NCBI GenBank assembly: GCA_900215285.1 | Contig: OCMG01000004.1 | Coordinates: 1,782,001 to 1,846,000, forward strand | DNA length: 64,000 bases | Reading direction: 5' to 3' | Source of the DNA: Ensifer adhaerens | Lineage (GTDB): Bacteria > Pseudomonadota > Alphaproteobacteria > Rhizobiales > Rhizobiaceae | In this document: piece by piece, positions 39,994 to 50,023 of the stretch | Numbering within the stretch: the first letter of the stretch is position 1 | Layout of the letters: every line of letters starts with the position of its first letter | Made by a program: the position numbers and the translations under genes | Notes under the pieces: generated by a model | The model's input: the letters and a program-made list of their open reading frames with translations, nothing else | Databases searched by the model: none | What the model was told of the DNA's origin: nothing

Positions 39994-40121
39994 TGTCGGA
40001 TGACCTCGCTTGATCGTGATGGGGCAGGGCGGGCGCCATGCCTCCCGCGCCCGATTCGTTCTGTCACTATGCCGATAAGTGCCGCCGCCTGCCAGATTGG
40101 GCGAGACGGCGGCGCGGTTCG

Positions 40122-41780
40122 TCAGGGTATCATCCACGGCAGGAGATAGGCCTGCACGGTGGTGATGACGCCGACCAGGGCGGCGAGTGCCAGGCTGTGT
40201 TTCACCGTGAAGCGGAAGAGATCGGATTCTCGGCCGATGAGCCCTGTCGCGGCGCAGGCGATCGCGATCGACTGCGGCGAGATCATCTTCCCTGTCACGC
40301 CGCCGGTCGTGTTGACGGCGACGAGCAGGACATCGCTGACGCCGATCTGATGCGCGGTGGTGGCCTGCAGCGAGGCGAAAAGCGCGTTGGCGGACGTATC
40401 CGACCCGGTGAGGAACACGCCGAGCCAGCCGAGGAAGGGCGAGAAGAAGGTGAAGCTCGACCCCGTTTGAGCCAGCAGCAGCCCTAACGTCGACGACAGG
40501 CCCGAATAATTGGCGATGAAGGCGAAGGCGAGCACCATGCCGATAGAGTAGATCGGGATGAGGAGGCCCTTGATCGTATCTGCGAAGGTCGCGACTGCGC
40601 GGGCGGGTTTCATGCGCAGCAACAGGATCGAGACGATGGCCGCTAGGAAAATCGCCGTGCCGGTGGCCGAGAACCAGTCGAACTTGAAGTCGGCGGCAAA
40701 GGGCGTCGCGGCGGTGACAATCGGCGGCTGCTTGATCACCAGCTTGTCGAGGAAGGGAACGCTGAGATGGCTGACCATGCCCGCGAGCGCGCCCTTGCCG
40801 GCGAAGAGCGCCTTGAAGGGGGCGATACTCCAGATCATCACGAAGATGGTGAGGATCACGAAGGGTGACCAGGCGCGGGCGATCTGCCCCGCCGTGTAGG
40901 TTGTCCTTGACGTTGCGGGCAACGTGACCGGCGCAATGTTTACCGTCTCGAAGCGGAAGATGCGGCGCGGCTTCCAGACCTTCAGGAAGAGCGGCAGGAC
41001 GATGAGGGAGGCCAGCGCCGCCGTGATATCCGGCAGTTCCGGGCCGACAAAGTTGGCGGTGAAGAACTGCACGATGGCGAACGAGCCGCCCGCGACAAGT
41101 ATCGCCGGCCATGTTTCGCGCACGCCACGGACGCCGTCCATGATGAGGATGAGCCAGAAGGGTACGAGAACCGACAGCAACGGCAACTGGCGCCCGGCCA
41201 TCTGGCCGATATGGAAGGGATCCAGCCCCGTGACCTGACCGGCGACGATGATCGGAATGCCCATGGCGCCGAAGGCGACCGGGGCGGTGTTGGCGATCAG
41301 GCAGAGACCGGCGGCATAGAGGGGCTGGAAACCGAGGCCGACGAGAAGGGCCGCGGTGATGGCCACCGGTGCGCCGAAACCGGCAGCCCCCTCAAGAAAG
41401 GCACCGAAGGCGAAGCCGACCAGCAGGAGTTGCAGGCGTTGGTCTTCGGTGACGGAGAGGATTGACCGGCGGATAATCTCGAACTGTCCCGTCTCGACAG
41501 AGACCTTGTAAAGAAAGACTGCCGCGATGATGATCCAGGCGATCGGCCAGAGGCCGTAGAAAAAGCCGAACACGCCCGAGGCAAGGGCTATCTGCATCGG
41601 CATGCCGTAGAGAAAGATCGCGACTGCCAGCGCCAGCACCACCGTGATGGTGCCGGCGACATAGCCCTTCAGCTTCAGGAATGTCAGCGCAACGAAGAAA
41701 AAAGCGATCGGAATGGCGGCGAAGAGGCTCGAAAGCCAGATATTGCCCAACGGGTCATAGGTTTGGTTCCAAGTCTCCAC
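40122..41780 (-). CDS. lldP: L-lactate permease
   Basis: Proton-coupled L-lactate importer of the LctP family, 552 residues with about 12-14 helices. The N-terminus [18 protein letters not shown] and internal [18 protein letters not shown] and [19 protein letters not shown] closely follow E. coli LldP (551 residues). GTG 41780 is chosen because GGGAGG lies six bases upstream and the length then matches. A longer frame would run into the operator region. It is the first gene of the lld operon. Confidence 0.94.
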   Translation of the reverse strand: METWNQTYDPLGNIWLSSLFAAIPIAFFFVALTFLKLKGYVAGTITVVLALAVAIFLYGMPMQIALASGVFGFFYGLWPIAWIIIAAVFLYKVSVETGQFEIIRRSILSVTEDQRLQLLLVGFAFGAFLEGAAGFGAPVAITAALLVGLGFQPLYAAGLCLIANTAPVAFGAMGIPIIVAGQVTGLDPFHIGQMAGRQLPLLSVLVPFWLILIMDGVRGVRETWPAILVAGGSFAIVQFFTANFVGPELPDITAALASLIVLPLFLKVWKPRRIFRFETVNIAPVTLPATSRTTYTAGQIARAWSPFVILTIFVMIWSIAPFKALFAGKGALAGMVSHLSVPFLDKLVIKQPPIVTAATPFAADFKFDWFSATGTAIFLAAIVSILLLRMKPARAVATFADTIKGLLIPIYSIGMVLAFAFIANYSGLSSTLGLLLAQTGSSFTFFSPFLGWLGVFLTGSDTSANALFASLQATTAHQIGVSDVLLVAVNTTGGVTGKMISPQSIAIACAATGLIGRESDLFRFTVKHSLALAALVGVITTVQAYLLPWMIP

Positions 41781-41799
41781 AACAATCCTCCCGGGATTT

Positions 41800-41810
41800 T
41801 GGTAGTACCA
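41800..41810. promoter_or_regulatory. LldR operator O1
   Basis: TGGT-AGT-ACCA is a perfect dyad fitting the FadR/LldR pattern TNGTNNNACNA. It lies 20 bases before the lldP GTG, in a position to block transcription or initiation. Confidence 0.6.
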
Positions 41811-41841
41811 TAATGAGGTATATCGCGGATTAATTTGCATA

Positions 41842-41854
41842 TTGGTTGGTCCAA
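41842..41854. promoter_or_regulatory. LldR operator O2 (imperfect)
   Basis: TTGGT-TGG-TCCAA has one mismatch in the dyad. It sits between O1 and O3, with centres 43 and 52 bases apart. Confidence 0.4.
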
Positions 41855-41893
41855 GTCAAATTATGCCGGCCAGACTTTCGTCTAACAGCTATT

Positions 41894-41906
41894 TTGGTCA
41901 TACCAA
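41894..41906. promoter_or_regulatory. LldR operator O3
   Basis: TTGGT-CAT-ACCAA is a perfect 13-base palindrome about 95 bases from O1. Paired operators flanking a promoter allow looping repression in the E. coli lld system. Confidence 0.6.
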
Positions 41907-42110
41907 GATGGAGAAGAGCGAGAAGGGACGCGTCGTTTTGGCGTCGTTCCGTGGCGGCAGGGAGCCGGAAGTCGAGGAGGTAGAAGAGGATATGCAAAAA
42001 GTGGATCAGCGGCCGGAGACCGGTAAAATTCAATGTTTTCCTTTTTCAATCATTTATGCTTCGGCCGTTATATTTGACCGTGGATAGTTATGAATAAAGT
42101 TGTATTTTAG

Positions 42111-43502
42111 ATGTTTGATGAAGGTCACACACGTCGCGTTCGAGCCAATCTGATGGGCTCTGCCGCTATTATGATCGCCGTTGGCGCGGGCTGGTGTGTA
42201 ACCTTTGCGTTGCTGGATCGGCCTCTCCTGACAGCACTGCTGGCCTTGATGTGCGCTTACGGCCTGTTGTTGCTGTGGATTGTTTCTCGGGGGTGGCTGA
42301 CCACCGCGGCCATTGTGACCGGACATGTGCTGCCCCTGTTCATCGCGATGTTCTGCCTGTTCGACAACGTTTCGCAAGGGCTGCATCGCGCAACGCAAAT
42401 GCATTTTCTGTCCGTGGCCTTGGCCGGCTATTTCATTTTTCGCCGCTCCAACATCTATCTGAGATATGTTGTCCAGGCGATGTGTCTGGCCGCATTTGTG
42501 GTGTTTTCGAATACCTCGATCGGCTTTCAGGACCCCGCTCTGATCATGCCGGCGTCAGTGGCTCAGATCGGCGTCTGGATCAACACGGCCACGTCGATGG
42601 CAGGCCTGATCTTCATTGTCGTGATCATGAATGCGGATCTGTCGGCACGCCGCCTGCTGGAAGTGGAGATGCGTAAGGCAATCGCCAATGGGGATTTCCA
42701 GCTGCATTACCAGCCGCAGGTCAACGACGCAGGCGAGGTGGTCGGTGCGGAAGGGCTCATTCGGTGGAAGCATGCCAGGCTGGGTTCCATTGCGCCCCTG
42801 GATTTCATTCCTCTGGCGGAGGAGACCGGCCTCATCGTCCCGATCGGGAACTGGGTTCTGCGGGAGGCATGCGCGCAACTCGCTCTCTGGGAGGCGCAGC
42901 CTGAAACACGGCATCTGACGATCTCCGTCAATGTGAGCGCCTCGCAATTCCGCCAACCCGATTTCGTGCAGGGCGTGAGCGAAATTGTCCGCCTGAGCGG
43001 TATCACGCCATCGAAGCTCAAGCTTGAGCTGACGGAGAGCATGTTCGTCGACCAGGTGGACTCGACCGTGGCCAAAATGAATGCGCTGCGAAGGATCGGC
43101 ATTGTCTGGTCACTTGACGATTTCGGCACGGGTTACTCCTCGCTGAGCGTTCTGCATCGCTTTCCCTTGGGCCAGATCAAGATCGACAAGGCGTTTGTTG
43201 CCGGAATGCTTGGCAATCGATCGAACATGGTGGTCACCGAGGCAATCATCGCTCTGGCGAGCAAGCTCAATCTGCAGGTCATCGCCGAGGGAATCGAAAC
43301 ATCGGCTCAACTCAGCCGGCTGCGCGAGGCCGGTTGTCTTGCCTATCAGGGCTATCTCTTCAGCCCACCGCTCGACATTGAAGCTTTTTCCAGGTTCCTT
43401 GCCCCGGCCCCCGACAAGGTCATGCATCTTTCGCCGCGCCGAACGGAGTTCGAGCTTCGTGACATCGATCGCGTCGCCATGTCCCGTCCTTCGCTCCTTT
43501 GA
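42111..43502 (+). CDS. EAL-domain cyclic-di-GMP phosphodiesterase with membrane sensor
   Basis: A 463-residue protein with five or six N-terminal membrane helices (about 15-185) followed by a full EAL domain. Catalytic motifs are present: EGLIRW in place of the usual EALIRW, NVSASQF, ELTESMF, DDFGTGYSSL, KIDKAFV, EGIET and QGYLFSPP. Metal and general-base residues appear intact, so hydrolysis of c-di-GMP is expected. No GGDEF domain is fused. The N-terminal module resembles MASE-type sensors, but I cannot name it. The ATG at 42111 follows an AT-rich leader without a strong ribosome site. Confidence 0.88.
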   Translation: MFDEGHTRRVRANLMGSAAIMIAVGAGWCVTFALLDRPLLTALLALMCAYGLLLLWIVSRGWLTTAAIVTGHVLPLFIAMFCLFDNVSQGLHRATQMHFLSVALAGYFIFRRSNIYLRYVVQAMCLAAFVVFSNTSIGFQDPALIMPASVAQIGVWINTATSMAGLIFIVVIMNADLSARRLLEVEMRKAIANGDFQLHYQPQVNDAGEVVGAEGLIRWKHARLGSIAPLDFIPLAEETGLIVPIGNWVLREACAQLALWEAQPETRHLTISVNVSASQFRQPDFVQGVSEIVRLSGITPSKLKLELTESMFVDQVDSTVAKMNALRRIGIVWSLDDFGTGYSSLSVLHRFPLGQIKIDKAFVAGMLGNRSNMVVTEAIIALASKLNLQVIAEGIETSAQLSRLREAGCLAYQGYLFSPPLDIEAFSRFLAPAPDKVMHLSPRRTEFELRDIDRVAMSRPSLL

Positions 43503-43588
43503 TCAGTTGCCGGTCCTGGAAGTCGGTGTCCGATGATCGCTTGCCGTCACGGCGGACCGATGCGGTCTCTTCAACGCTGGGAGAGCCG

Positions 43589-44152
43589 TCATGATGACTT
43601 TCGCTGGCTCCAGCGGGCCCAAAGCGTGAGAATGGCCGCCACGGCAATCGCGAAGAGCAATCCGATGATCATGTGGACATGCAGCTGCAAACGGCCCAGC
43701 ATCGTCTCGATCGCGCCGCTGAAGAGATAGCCCGCGATGGAGATGATGAAGGCCCAGACAAGCGCAGCAAGGCCGTTCAACGCCACGAATTTGGCGGCGG
43801 GAATGCCGGATAGCCCGATCACGACAGGGCTGATCGTGCGCATGCCATAGATGAAACGGAAGGCGAAGATGAATCCTGTCGGATAACGCTCCAGCAGGGA
43901 GTTCACCCGCCCGGCGACGGTATTGGAGGTGGCCTTCCGGACCCACGTCCAGCTGCTCGCCCGTCGCCCCAGAAGGAAGAAGATCTGGTCGCCGATAAAC
44001 GATCCGACCGCCGCGGCGCCGACGACGGCCCAGAAGGGCAGGATGTGCCGGTGGGCGGAAACTCCGCCCAGAAACACGACAGTTTCTCCCTCGATACCGG
44101 AACCGATCAGGACGGCGAGAAGGCCGTATCGCGCAATGAGACCTTCCAGCAA
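43589..44152 (-). CDS. DedA-family membrane protein
   Basis: A 187-residue DedA/SNARE-associated (VTT domain) membrane protein. It has the re-entrant motif region GIEGETVVFLGGVSA and the family pattern FRFIYGMRTISPVVIGLSGIP, where the Arg residues are functionally important. DedA proteins move undecaprenyl phosphate or phospholipids between leaflets and support envelope homeostasis. The start is TTG 44152, since no ATG or GTG fits the conserved N-terminus. A longer overlapping frame on the same strand is not coding. Confidence 0.87.
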   Translation of the reverse strand: MLEGLIARYGLLAVLIGSGIEGETVVFLGGVSAHRHILPFWAVVGAAAVGSFIGDQIFFLLGRRASSWTWVRKATSNTVAGRVNSLLERYPTGFIFAFRFIYGMRTISPVVIGLSGIPAAKFVALNGLAALVWAFIISIAGYLFSGAIETMLGRLQLHVHMIIGLLFAIAVAAILTLWARWSQRKSS

Positions 44153-44279
44153 TCTTCGCAGCCTTTCCTCTTCCTGCCGCTCCTGACCGGCAGCGGGCGA
44201 ACCGATCGGGGAAGGTTGCGTTCCGCGAGCCGCCCGTCAACGGCGTATCGCAAAAATTTCCCGCGTGGCAACGCAGGCG

Positions 44280-45782
44280 TCAGCCTATCGTGGTCCACAC
44301 GCTTTTTGTCTGCGTGTAGGAGACCAGCGCGTCCAGGCATTTGTCGCGACCGTTGCCGCTCTGCTTCCAGCCACCGAAGGGAAACTGCATGTCGCCGTTC
44401 ATGTAGCTGTTGACATAGACCATGCCGGCTTCGACGTCGCGTGCGAAGCGATGCGCCGTTCCCAGATCCGCTGTCCAGATGCCGGCCGCCAGTCCAAAGC
44501 TCGTGTCGTTGGCAATGGCAACCGCCTCCTCGAACGTGTCGAAGCCGATCACGCTTGCGACAGGGCCAAAAATTTCCTCGCGCGCGATGGTCATGTTGGT
44601 GCTCACGTCGGAGAAAATCGTCGGGCTCACGAAGGCGCCGCCTTCAAGTCCATGCGGTACGGAGCCGCCGGTCACGCAGGTCGCGCCTGCCTGAACTCCG
44701 GCGTCGATGTAGTGGAGAACCCGCTTTTGCTGTGTCAGGTCGACGAGCGGGCCCATCGTTGTCTCGGGATTGAGCGGGTCGCCCGGTCTGTAGCCGCTCT
44801 CGGCCTTCTGGCGCAGGAGTTCGGTGAATTCGGGCAGGATAGAGTTCTGCACGAGAACCCGCGAACCCGCGCAGCAGACCTCGCCCTGATTGCCGAAGAT
44901 CCCCATCGCTGCCCAGTCGGCCGCCGTCTCGAGATCGCTCGCGTCGGCCATGATGACATGGGGAGACTTGCCGCCGCATTCGGTGGATATCTTCTTCAGA
45001 TTCGACTGGCCGGAATAGGTCATCATCAGCTTGCCGATCTCCACCGAGCCGGTGAAGGCGATCTTTTCCACATCGCGATGCAGGGCGAGCGCCTTGCCTG
45101 CCTCCGGGCCATAGCCGTTGACGACGTTGAAGACGCCGGGCGGGCCGCCGGCCTCGACGAAGAGCCGCGCTAGAAGCAACGCCGACAATGGTGACTGTTC
45201 GGCGGGCTTCAGAACCACCGAATTGCCGGCCGCCAGTGCGGGCGCTATCTTCCAGGTCGTCATCAGCAGCGGATAGTTCCAGGGTACGATGCAGCCGACG
45301 ACGCCAAGCGGCTGGCGCAGGACATAGGACAGCACGTCCGGCGCGGTGGCGCCAACCGTTCCCTGCAGCTTGTCGATGCACTCGGTGGTGAAGCGCAAAC
45401 ATGTCAGCGCGAGCGGCACGTCGATGGTCAGCATGTCGGAAATCGGCTTTCCCATGTCGAGCGTGTCGATCAAGGCGAACTCCTCCATATGTGCTTCGAT
45501 CAGGTCGGCGAAGCGATAGAGCACCGCCATCCGCTGGCGCGGAGCGATCCGGGACCAGATGCCGGCCTTGAAGGCGCTCAGCCCGCTCGACACGGCGAGA
45601 TCGATATCGGCTGCATCGCCACGGGCGACCTCGGCCAGTGTCTGCCCATTGGCCGGGTTGACGCTGGCAAATGTCGCGCCGGATCTTGCCGGCACATAGT
45701 CCCCATCGATGAAGAGACGGCTTTCCAGTCGCAGTGCTTCGGCCTTCTCGTGCCAGTTCCGGGCCCGGGGAATGATTGTCAT
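44280..45782 (-). CDS. Aldehyde dehydrogenase, PuuC-like
   Basis: NAD(P)-dependent oxidation of an aldehyde to a carboxylic acid. The 500-residue enzyme has catalytic Cys303 (GEVCCAGSR), general base Glu268 (STECGGKSP) and the Rossmann segment FTGSVEIG. The N-terminal SRLFIDGDYVPA and C-terminal FGGWKQSGNGRDKCLDAL resemble PuuC, which acts on gamma-glutamyl-aminobutyraldehyde, but substrate class cannot be fixed. Last gene of the amide-utilisation run, 11 bases after the GMC oxidoreductase, which could supply its aldehyde. A frame extended by 63 codons upstream overlaps that gene and is spurious. Confidence 0.92.
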   Translation of the reverse strand: MTIIPRARNWHEKAEALRLESRLFIDGDYVPARSGATFASVNPANGQTLAEVARGDAADIDLAVSSGLSAFKAGIWSRIAPRQRMAVLYRFADLIEAHMEEFALIDTLDMGKPISDMLTIDVPLALTCLRFTTECIDKLQGTVGATAPDVLSYVLRQPLGVVGCIVPWNYPLLMTTWKIAPALAAGNSVVLKPAEQSPLSALLLARLFVEAGGPPGVFNVVNGYGPEAGKALALHRDVEKIAFTGSVEIGKLMMTYSGQSNLKKISTECGGKSPHVIMADASDLETAADWAAMGIFGNQGEVCCAGSRVLVQNSILPEFTELLRQKAESGYRPGDPLNPETTMGPLVDLTQQKRVLHYIDAGVQAGATCVTGGSVPHGLEGGAFVSPTIFSDVSTNMTIAREEIFGPVASVIGFDTFEEAVAIANDTSFGLAAGIWTADLGTAHRFARDVEAGMVYVNSYMNGDMQFPFGGWKQSGNGRDKCLDALVSYTQTKSVWTTIG

Positions 45783-45793
45783 GTGACGTCTCC

Positions 45794-47377
45794 TTATGAT
45801 GCCAGGATTTTCTGGCAGGCGCGTTCGGCGACCATGATCGTCGGTGCGTTGAGATTGCCCGAAACCATGATGGGTATGGCCGAGGCGTCGGCAATGCGCA
45901 GGCCCTCGAGGCCGCGCACTTTCATCGTCGCCGGGTCGGTGACGGCCATCGCATCGATCCCCATGCGGCAAGTGCTTGATGGATGATAGAGCGTCGTCAT
46001 GTGACCGCGGACATAGTCGGCCAGCGCTGCGTCGCTATGACATTCGGCGCTCGGCGTCAGCTCGTAGTCGATGAGGTCGCTGATGGGCGCCTGCGAAAGA
46101 ATGCGGCGGTTGATGCGAATGCCTTCCACCATCGTCGCGAGATCCGTGCCCGTCTCATCGGAGGAGAAATACTTCGGGTCGATTGCGGGATATTCGATCG
46201 GGTCGGCGGAACGCAGGCGGATCTCGCCACGGCTTTTCGGTCTTTGCAGCACACAATGCGCCGTGATGCCCGACCGGCCGCCAAGGAAGCGCGCATAGTC
46301 GCGGTGCGGGCTGATCGCGCCATAGAGCTGCAGGTCCGGTTCGATCCCCGGACGACTGCAGACATGGGCGCTGGCGGCGACCCAGGGCGAGGTCCGGAGG
46401 CCGGTGCGCGCCTCCTGCCATTCCTTCAGGCTGTCTGCCATCGTGGCGTCGCTCCACGCACCGATGCCCATCGGCTTTTTGGTGTAGACGGAAATCGGGA
46501 TATTCAGATGGTCCTGCAGATCCTTGCCGACGCCGGGCAGGTCGTGAACGGGGGTGACGCCGGCGTTCCGCAATTCATCGGCAGCGCCAATGCCCGAGAG
46601 CATCAGGAGATGACACGTGCCGATGGCGCCGGCGGCCATCACCACGTCGCTGCCGGCCAAAGCGATTTCAGGCTGCCCGTTGCAGAGATAGCGGACGCCC
46701 GTCACGCGGTTTCCTTCGATCACGAGGCCGGTCACGCGAACGCCCTTTTTGAGGGTGAGGTTGGTTCGTGCCAGAGCCGGGGTGAGATAGGCCTTGCTGG
46801 TTCCCCAGCGCTCGCCGTTCTTGATCGTGAACTGGAAGAGCCCCGAGCCTTCCTGCCGCGCTCCGTTATAGTCCGGGTTGAAGGCATAGCCGGCGGCCTG
46901 TGCGGCCGCGAGCCAGAGATGCTCGTGCTCGTCGACATGGGGAACGTCGCCGACATGCAGCAGCCCCTCGGTTCCGTGCCAGGGGCTGTCGCGGAAGCGA
47001 TCATTGCTCTCTGACGCGAGAAAATGCGGGAAGACGTCCTTCCATCCCCAGCCTGCGCAACCGGACTGCTCCCAGGCATCGTAATCGGATGGCAGGCCAC
47101 GCATGTAGATCATGGCATTCATGGCCCCTGAACCGCCAACCATGCGGCCCCGCGGCCAGAAGATGCGCCGCCCGCGACAACCCGACTGGGGTTCGGTATA
47201 ATAGCCCCAGTCTTCGCGCGTATTGAAAAGCGTGACCCAGTCGGAAGGGATGTCAGAGGCGAGGGGCGCATCATGGCCGTCCTCCAGCAGGAGCACCTTG
47301 CGGCCCGGATCTGCACTCAGCCTGTTTGCCGCCACGCAGCCCGCGGACCCGGCTCCCACGATAATCATGTCATACAT
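45794..47377 (-). CDS. GMC-family FAD-dependent alcohol oxidoreductase
   Basis: A 527-residue glucose-methanol-choline family enzyme, probably oxidising a primary alcohol to an aldehyde. It has the FAD motif IVGAGSAGCVAANRL near residue 6, PRGRMVGGSGAMNAMIYMRG (signature 1) and AGAIGTCHLLMLSGIG (signature 2). The active-site pair is His465 (LYHPSSTCRMG) and Asn510 (GNLNAPTIM). It is closest in layout to choline or alkanol dehydrogenases, although no betaine genes are present. Placed between the ABM-domain gene and the aldehyde dehydrogenase, it suggests consecutive alcohol and aldehyde oxidation. Confidence 0.9.
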   Translation of the reverse strand: MYDMIIVGAGSAGCVAANRLSADPGRKVLLLEDGHDAPLASDIPSDWVTLFNTREDWGYYTEPQSGCRGRRIFWPRGRMVGGSGAMNAMIYMRGLPSDYDAWEQSGCAGWGWKDVFPHFLASESNDRFRDSPWHGTEGLLHVGDVPHVDEHEHLWLAAAQAAGYAFNPDYNGARQEGSGLFQFTIKNGERWGTSKAYLTPALARTNLTLKKGVRVTGLVIEGNRVTGVRYLCNGQPEIALAGSDVVMAAGAIGTCHLLMLSGIGAADELRNAGVTPVHDLPGVGKDLQDHLNIPISVYTKKPMGIGAWSDATMADSLKEWQEARTGLRTSPWVAASAHVCSRPGIEPDLQLYGAISPHRDYARFLGGRSGITAHCVLQRPKSRGEIRLRSADPIEYPAIDPKYFSSDETGTDLATMVEGIRINRRILSQAPISDLIDYELTPSAECHSDAALADYVRGHMTTLYHPSSTCRMGIDAMAVTDPATMKVRGLEGLRIADASAIPIMVSGNLNAPTIMVAERACQKILAS

Positions 47378-47426
47378 CAGGCGTCTCCGATGGGGGAGGC
47401 CGGCGGTTCCGCCGCCGGCCCTGTTG

Positions 47427-47726
47427 TCATCCCTTGGCTGACCGCTCCAGAGCGGTGAGGAGTGTCACCGGCCCGTCGAGGATGGGCTTGGCAATGGCGA
47501 AAAACGTCGCCACGGCCTGAGAACCGTTGTGCCTTTCCATGGCAGCCTTGTCGGCAAACCGCTCGTAGGTCGCGAAAAGGCAGGGGTCTTCGTCGCCCTG
47601 GCTGATGAAGAAACCGATGGTCTCGGGTTCGTTTTCCCGGACATGGGCCGCGACGGCCAGAAGCGCGTCGCGCATCGTCTCCTCATGTCCTGCCTTCGCC
47701 CGGATGATCGCGGTGATCGTCTGCAT
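47427..47726 (-). CDS. ABM-fold putative quinol monooxygenase
   Basis: A 99-residue protein with the antibiotic-biosynthesis-monooxygenase (dimeric alpha-beta barrel) fold. Features are ITAIIRAKAGHEETMRDALL at the N-terminus, the strand GFFISQGDEDPCLFATYERF and the helix KAAMERHNGSQAVATFF. Relatives such as YgiN oxidise quinols; others have no known substrate. Its start shares a base with the amidase stop (TGATG), so it belongs to the amide operon. It may act on the acid released by the amidase or be a helper; the sequence does not decide. Confidence 0.84.
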   Translation of the reverse strand: MQTITAIIRAKAGHEETMRDALLAVAAHVRENEPETIGFFISQGDEDPCLFATYERFADKAAMERHNGSQAVATFFAIAKPILDGPVTLLTALERSAKG

Positions 47727-49240
47727 CAGAAGCTCTTCCAGTCGCCATCGGCTTCGAAGGCGCTGGCAGCCTGGTAGATGGTTGCTTCCGCATAATCCTT
47801 GCCGATCAGCATCAGTCCGATCGGAAGGCCGTCGCTCAGGCCGCAGGGCATCGTCATGGCGGGATGACCGGTGACGTCGAAGGGGCTTGTCGTGATCGTC
47901 ATCTCGAACGCACGGGCCACGATTTCCTCAAGCGACGCATCCTTGCCGGGCAGGGGGGTGGAGACGCAGGGCAGCGTCGGCATCAGGAGAAGATCGTATG
48001 TCGCGAACATCGCGTCATAGGCGGCCTTCGCGGCAATCGCGATATTGCGCGACTTGGCATAATAGCGGCCACGATAATGGCTGAGACCCCATTGCCCGAC
48101 CAGCATGGTCAGCTTCAGCGTCTCGGAAAGATCGTCCGCCTTGTTGCGCCAGCTCGAATGCGCGTCGAGGAGGCCGACGTCATAGAGCCCCTTCCAGTTG
48201 AAGCCCATCCCGTTGCCATGCATCATCTGGGCCATGAAGCCCTCGAGCGTGATCGGATTCCAGGCGGCAACTGCGGTCAGGTGTTCCGGGATGGAGACCT
48301 CCGAGACCTCGGCGCCCATGGCGGCAAAGCGGTCTGCGCCGGCACGGACCTTGTCGGCGACATCGGACATGAGGTTCGGCGCCAGGAAGCCCTCCTTCAG
48401 GATGCCGATCTTCAGGCCCTTGACGCCCTTGCCCAGGGCTTCGGTATAGGCGGAGACCTGCGGTGCATACTGGCGCGGATCAAGACCGTCCGCGCCGGCA
48501 AGAACCTCAAGCAGGAGCGCATTGTCGGCGACGGTCGAGGTCATCGGGCCTGTATGGTCGATGGTCGCTTCGATCGGCATCACACCGGTATAGGGGACGA
48601 GGCCGTGCGTGGCCTTCATGCCGTAAATGCCGCAATAGGAGGCGGGGATGCGGATCGAGCCGCCCTGGTCGCCGCCGATTGCCATGTCGACCTCACCGGC
48701 CGCCACCAGCGCCGCCGAACCCGAGGACGAGCCGCCCGCCGAATAGCCCATGCGCCAGGGATTGTGGACCGGAGCCGGATCGGATGTGTGGCTGCCGCCG
48801 GACAGGCAAAAATGTTCGCAGACCGCCTTGCCGACAATGGTGGCGCCCGCATCGAGCATGCGTGTCACGATGGTCGCGTCGGCTGCCGGGATGAAGCCTT
48901 CGAGGGTGGTGGAGCCGTTCATCATCGGTACGCCGGCCAGCGCCACGTTGTCCTTCAGCACGACGGTCTTGCCGGCCAGCTTCCCTTCGGCCGCGCCCTT
49001 GACTTCACTCTTGATCGCCCAAGCGCCGTATTTGTTGGCGGACGGTTCCGGTTTGCTGCCGGGGGTGCGCGGATATTTGACCGCCGGGAGCGGATTGGGC
49101 AGTTCATCGACGACGTCGTAGGCGTCGAACATGCCGTCCATGAGGGCGCGGTAGGCGGCGGCCTCCTCCAAGGACATGTTCATATGCAGGCTGGCGGCCA
49201 GCTCCGCGACGTCTTCAACGGTTGGGCGGGTAATGGACAT
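47726..49240 (-). CDS. Amidase, nitrile-associated RhAmidase type
   Basis: Hydrolyses a carboxamide to acid and ammonia (EC 3.5.1.4). The 504-residue amidase-signature enzyme carries Lys96 (VVLKDNVA), Ser171 ([12 protein letters not shown]) and nucleophile Ser195 ([13 protein letters not shown]), the same numbering as the Rhodococcus RhAmidase triad. The conserved [24 protein letters not shown] segment is present with a small change (ATHGLVP). Such amidases usually follow nitrile hydratase, but no nitrile hydratase or aldoxime dehydratase gene is here. Instead it follows an ABC importer, so the amide is probably taken up from outside. GGAAAGGAT precedes ATG 49240. Confidence 0.93.
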   Translation of the reverse strand: MSITRPTVEDVAELAASLHMNMSLEEAAAYRALMDGMFDAYDVVDELPNPLPAVKYPRTPGSKPEPSANKYGAWAIKSEVKGAAEGKLAGKTVVLKDNVALAGVPMMNGSTTLEGFIPAADATIVTRMLDAGATIVGKAVCEHFCLSGGSHTSDPAPVHNPWRMGYSAGGSSSGSAALVAAGEVDMAIGGDQGGSIRIPASYCGIYGMKATHGLVPYTGVMPIEATIDHTGPMTSTVADNALLLEVLAGADGLDPRQYAPQVSAYTEALGKGVKGLKIGILKEGFLAPNLMSDVADKVRAGADRFAAMGAEVSEVSIPEHLTAVAAWNPITLEGFMAQMMHGNGMGFNWKGLYDVGLLDAHSSWRNKADDLSETLKLTMLVGQWGLSHYRGRYYAKSRNIAIAAKAAYDAMFATYDLLLMPTLPCVSTPLPGKDASLEEIVARAFEMTITTSPFDVTGHPAMTMPCGLSDGLPIGLMLIGKDYAEATIYQAASAFEADGDWKSF

Positions 49241-49318
49241 GATTCATCCTTTCCTGTTCTGACAAGATTGTTGCAGTCTGGTGATATGATTTTGGTGTCG
49301 GCGGTGCGCCGGCTGAGA

Positions 49319-50023
49319 TCAGGCCAGTGTCGCCATGCCGACCTCGCCAGCCATGACGGATGCCCGGTCCAGCTCGCCGGTGATCCGGCCCTTCTGGATG
49401 TGCAGGATGCGATCCGAAAGCGATGTAATGAATTCGAGATTCTGCTCGACGACGATCAGCGACAGGTTCCAACGTGTCTTGAGCGCCAGCAGGGTTTCGA
49501 TCATCTCCTCGATGATCGAGGGCTGGATGCCCTCGGTCGGCTCGTCGAGAAGGATCAGGCGCGGCTTTGTGCAGAGGCAGCGTGCGAGTGCCAACAGCTG
49601 CTGCTCGCCGCCGGACAGGGCGCCGCCCCGTCGGTCCAACAGGCGGACAAGACGCGGGAAATCCTCAAGCACGGTGTCGATCATCGTCTTGTCTTCCTTC
49701 GGCGCGGCAGCAAGGCCCATCCTCAGGTTTTCCAATACGCTCAGCTCGGGAAAGATCTCACGGCCCTGTGGCACGAGCCCGAGCCCGAGCCGTGAGCGCT
49801 CATACGGCTTCATCGTCGTGATTGCCCGTCCGGCCAGACTGACTGAGCCGGCGGTCGCGGGCAGATGGCCCATCAGGGTCTTCAGGAGCGTCGTCTTGCC
49901 CATGCCGTTATGGCCGAGAACGCCCAGATATTCGCCCTCCTGCATCGCCATGTCGATGCCAACGAGGATGGGAATTCGTCCATAACCCGAGTGGAGGCCC
50001 TTGACGTCGAGAAGAATTGTCAT
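49319..50023 (-). CDS. ABC transporter ATPase, LivF/UrtE type
   Basis: A 234-residue ATPase for a branched-chain-amino-acid or urea/amide importer. Walker A is GHNGMGKTT near residue 36, the signature is LSGGEQQLLALARCL, and Walker B is LILLDEPTEGIQPSI, typical of LivF/UrtE. Its start overlaps the stop of the LivG-type ATPase by four bases. The motif GIQPSIIEE is seen often in the urea and short-chain amide group, favouring an amide-type substrate. The amidase gene follows after 78 bases. Confidence 0.92.
   Translation of the reverse strand: MTILLDVKGLHSGYGRIPILVGIDMAMQEGEYLGVLGHNGMGKTTLLKTLMGHLPATAGSVSLAGRAITTMKPYERSRLGLGLVPQGREIFPELSVLENLRMGLAAAPKEDKTMIDTVLEDFPRLVRLLDRRGGALSGGEQQLLALARCLCTKPRLILLDEPTEGIQPSIIEEMIETLLALKTRWNLSLIVVEQNLEFITSLSDRILHIQKGRITGELDRASVMAGEVGMATLA

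Larger units (their letters stand above)
41781..42110. other. Promoter region between lldP and the EAL-domain gene
   Basis: This 330-base divergent region contains three LldR-type palindromes on its lldP side (41800-41906). The half near the EAL gene is AT-rich, with no operator I can identify and no small gene. Confidence 0.5.

Noticed and set aside
39994..41112. N-terminal extension of LldR into the lldP region
   Set aside because: The extension overlaps lldP in another frame and has Arg-rich shadow composition. The normal GntR start is ATG 39993.
47864..49795. 643-codon plus-strand frame opposite the amidase
   Set aside because: It runs across the boundary between the amidase and ABC ATPase genes, both intact on the other strand.
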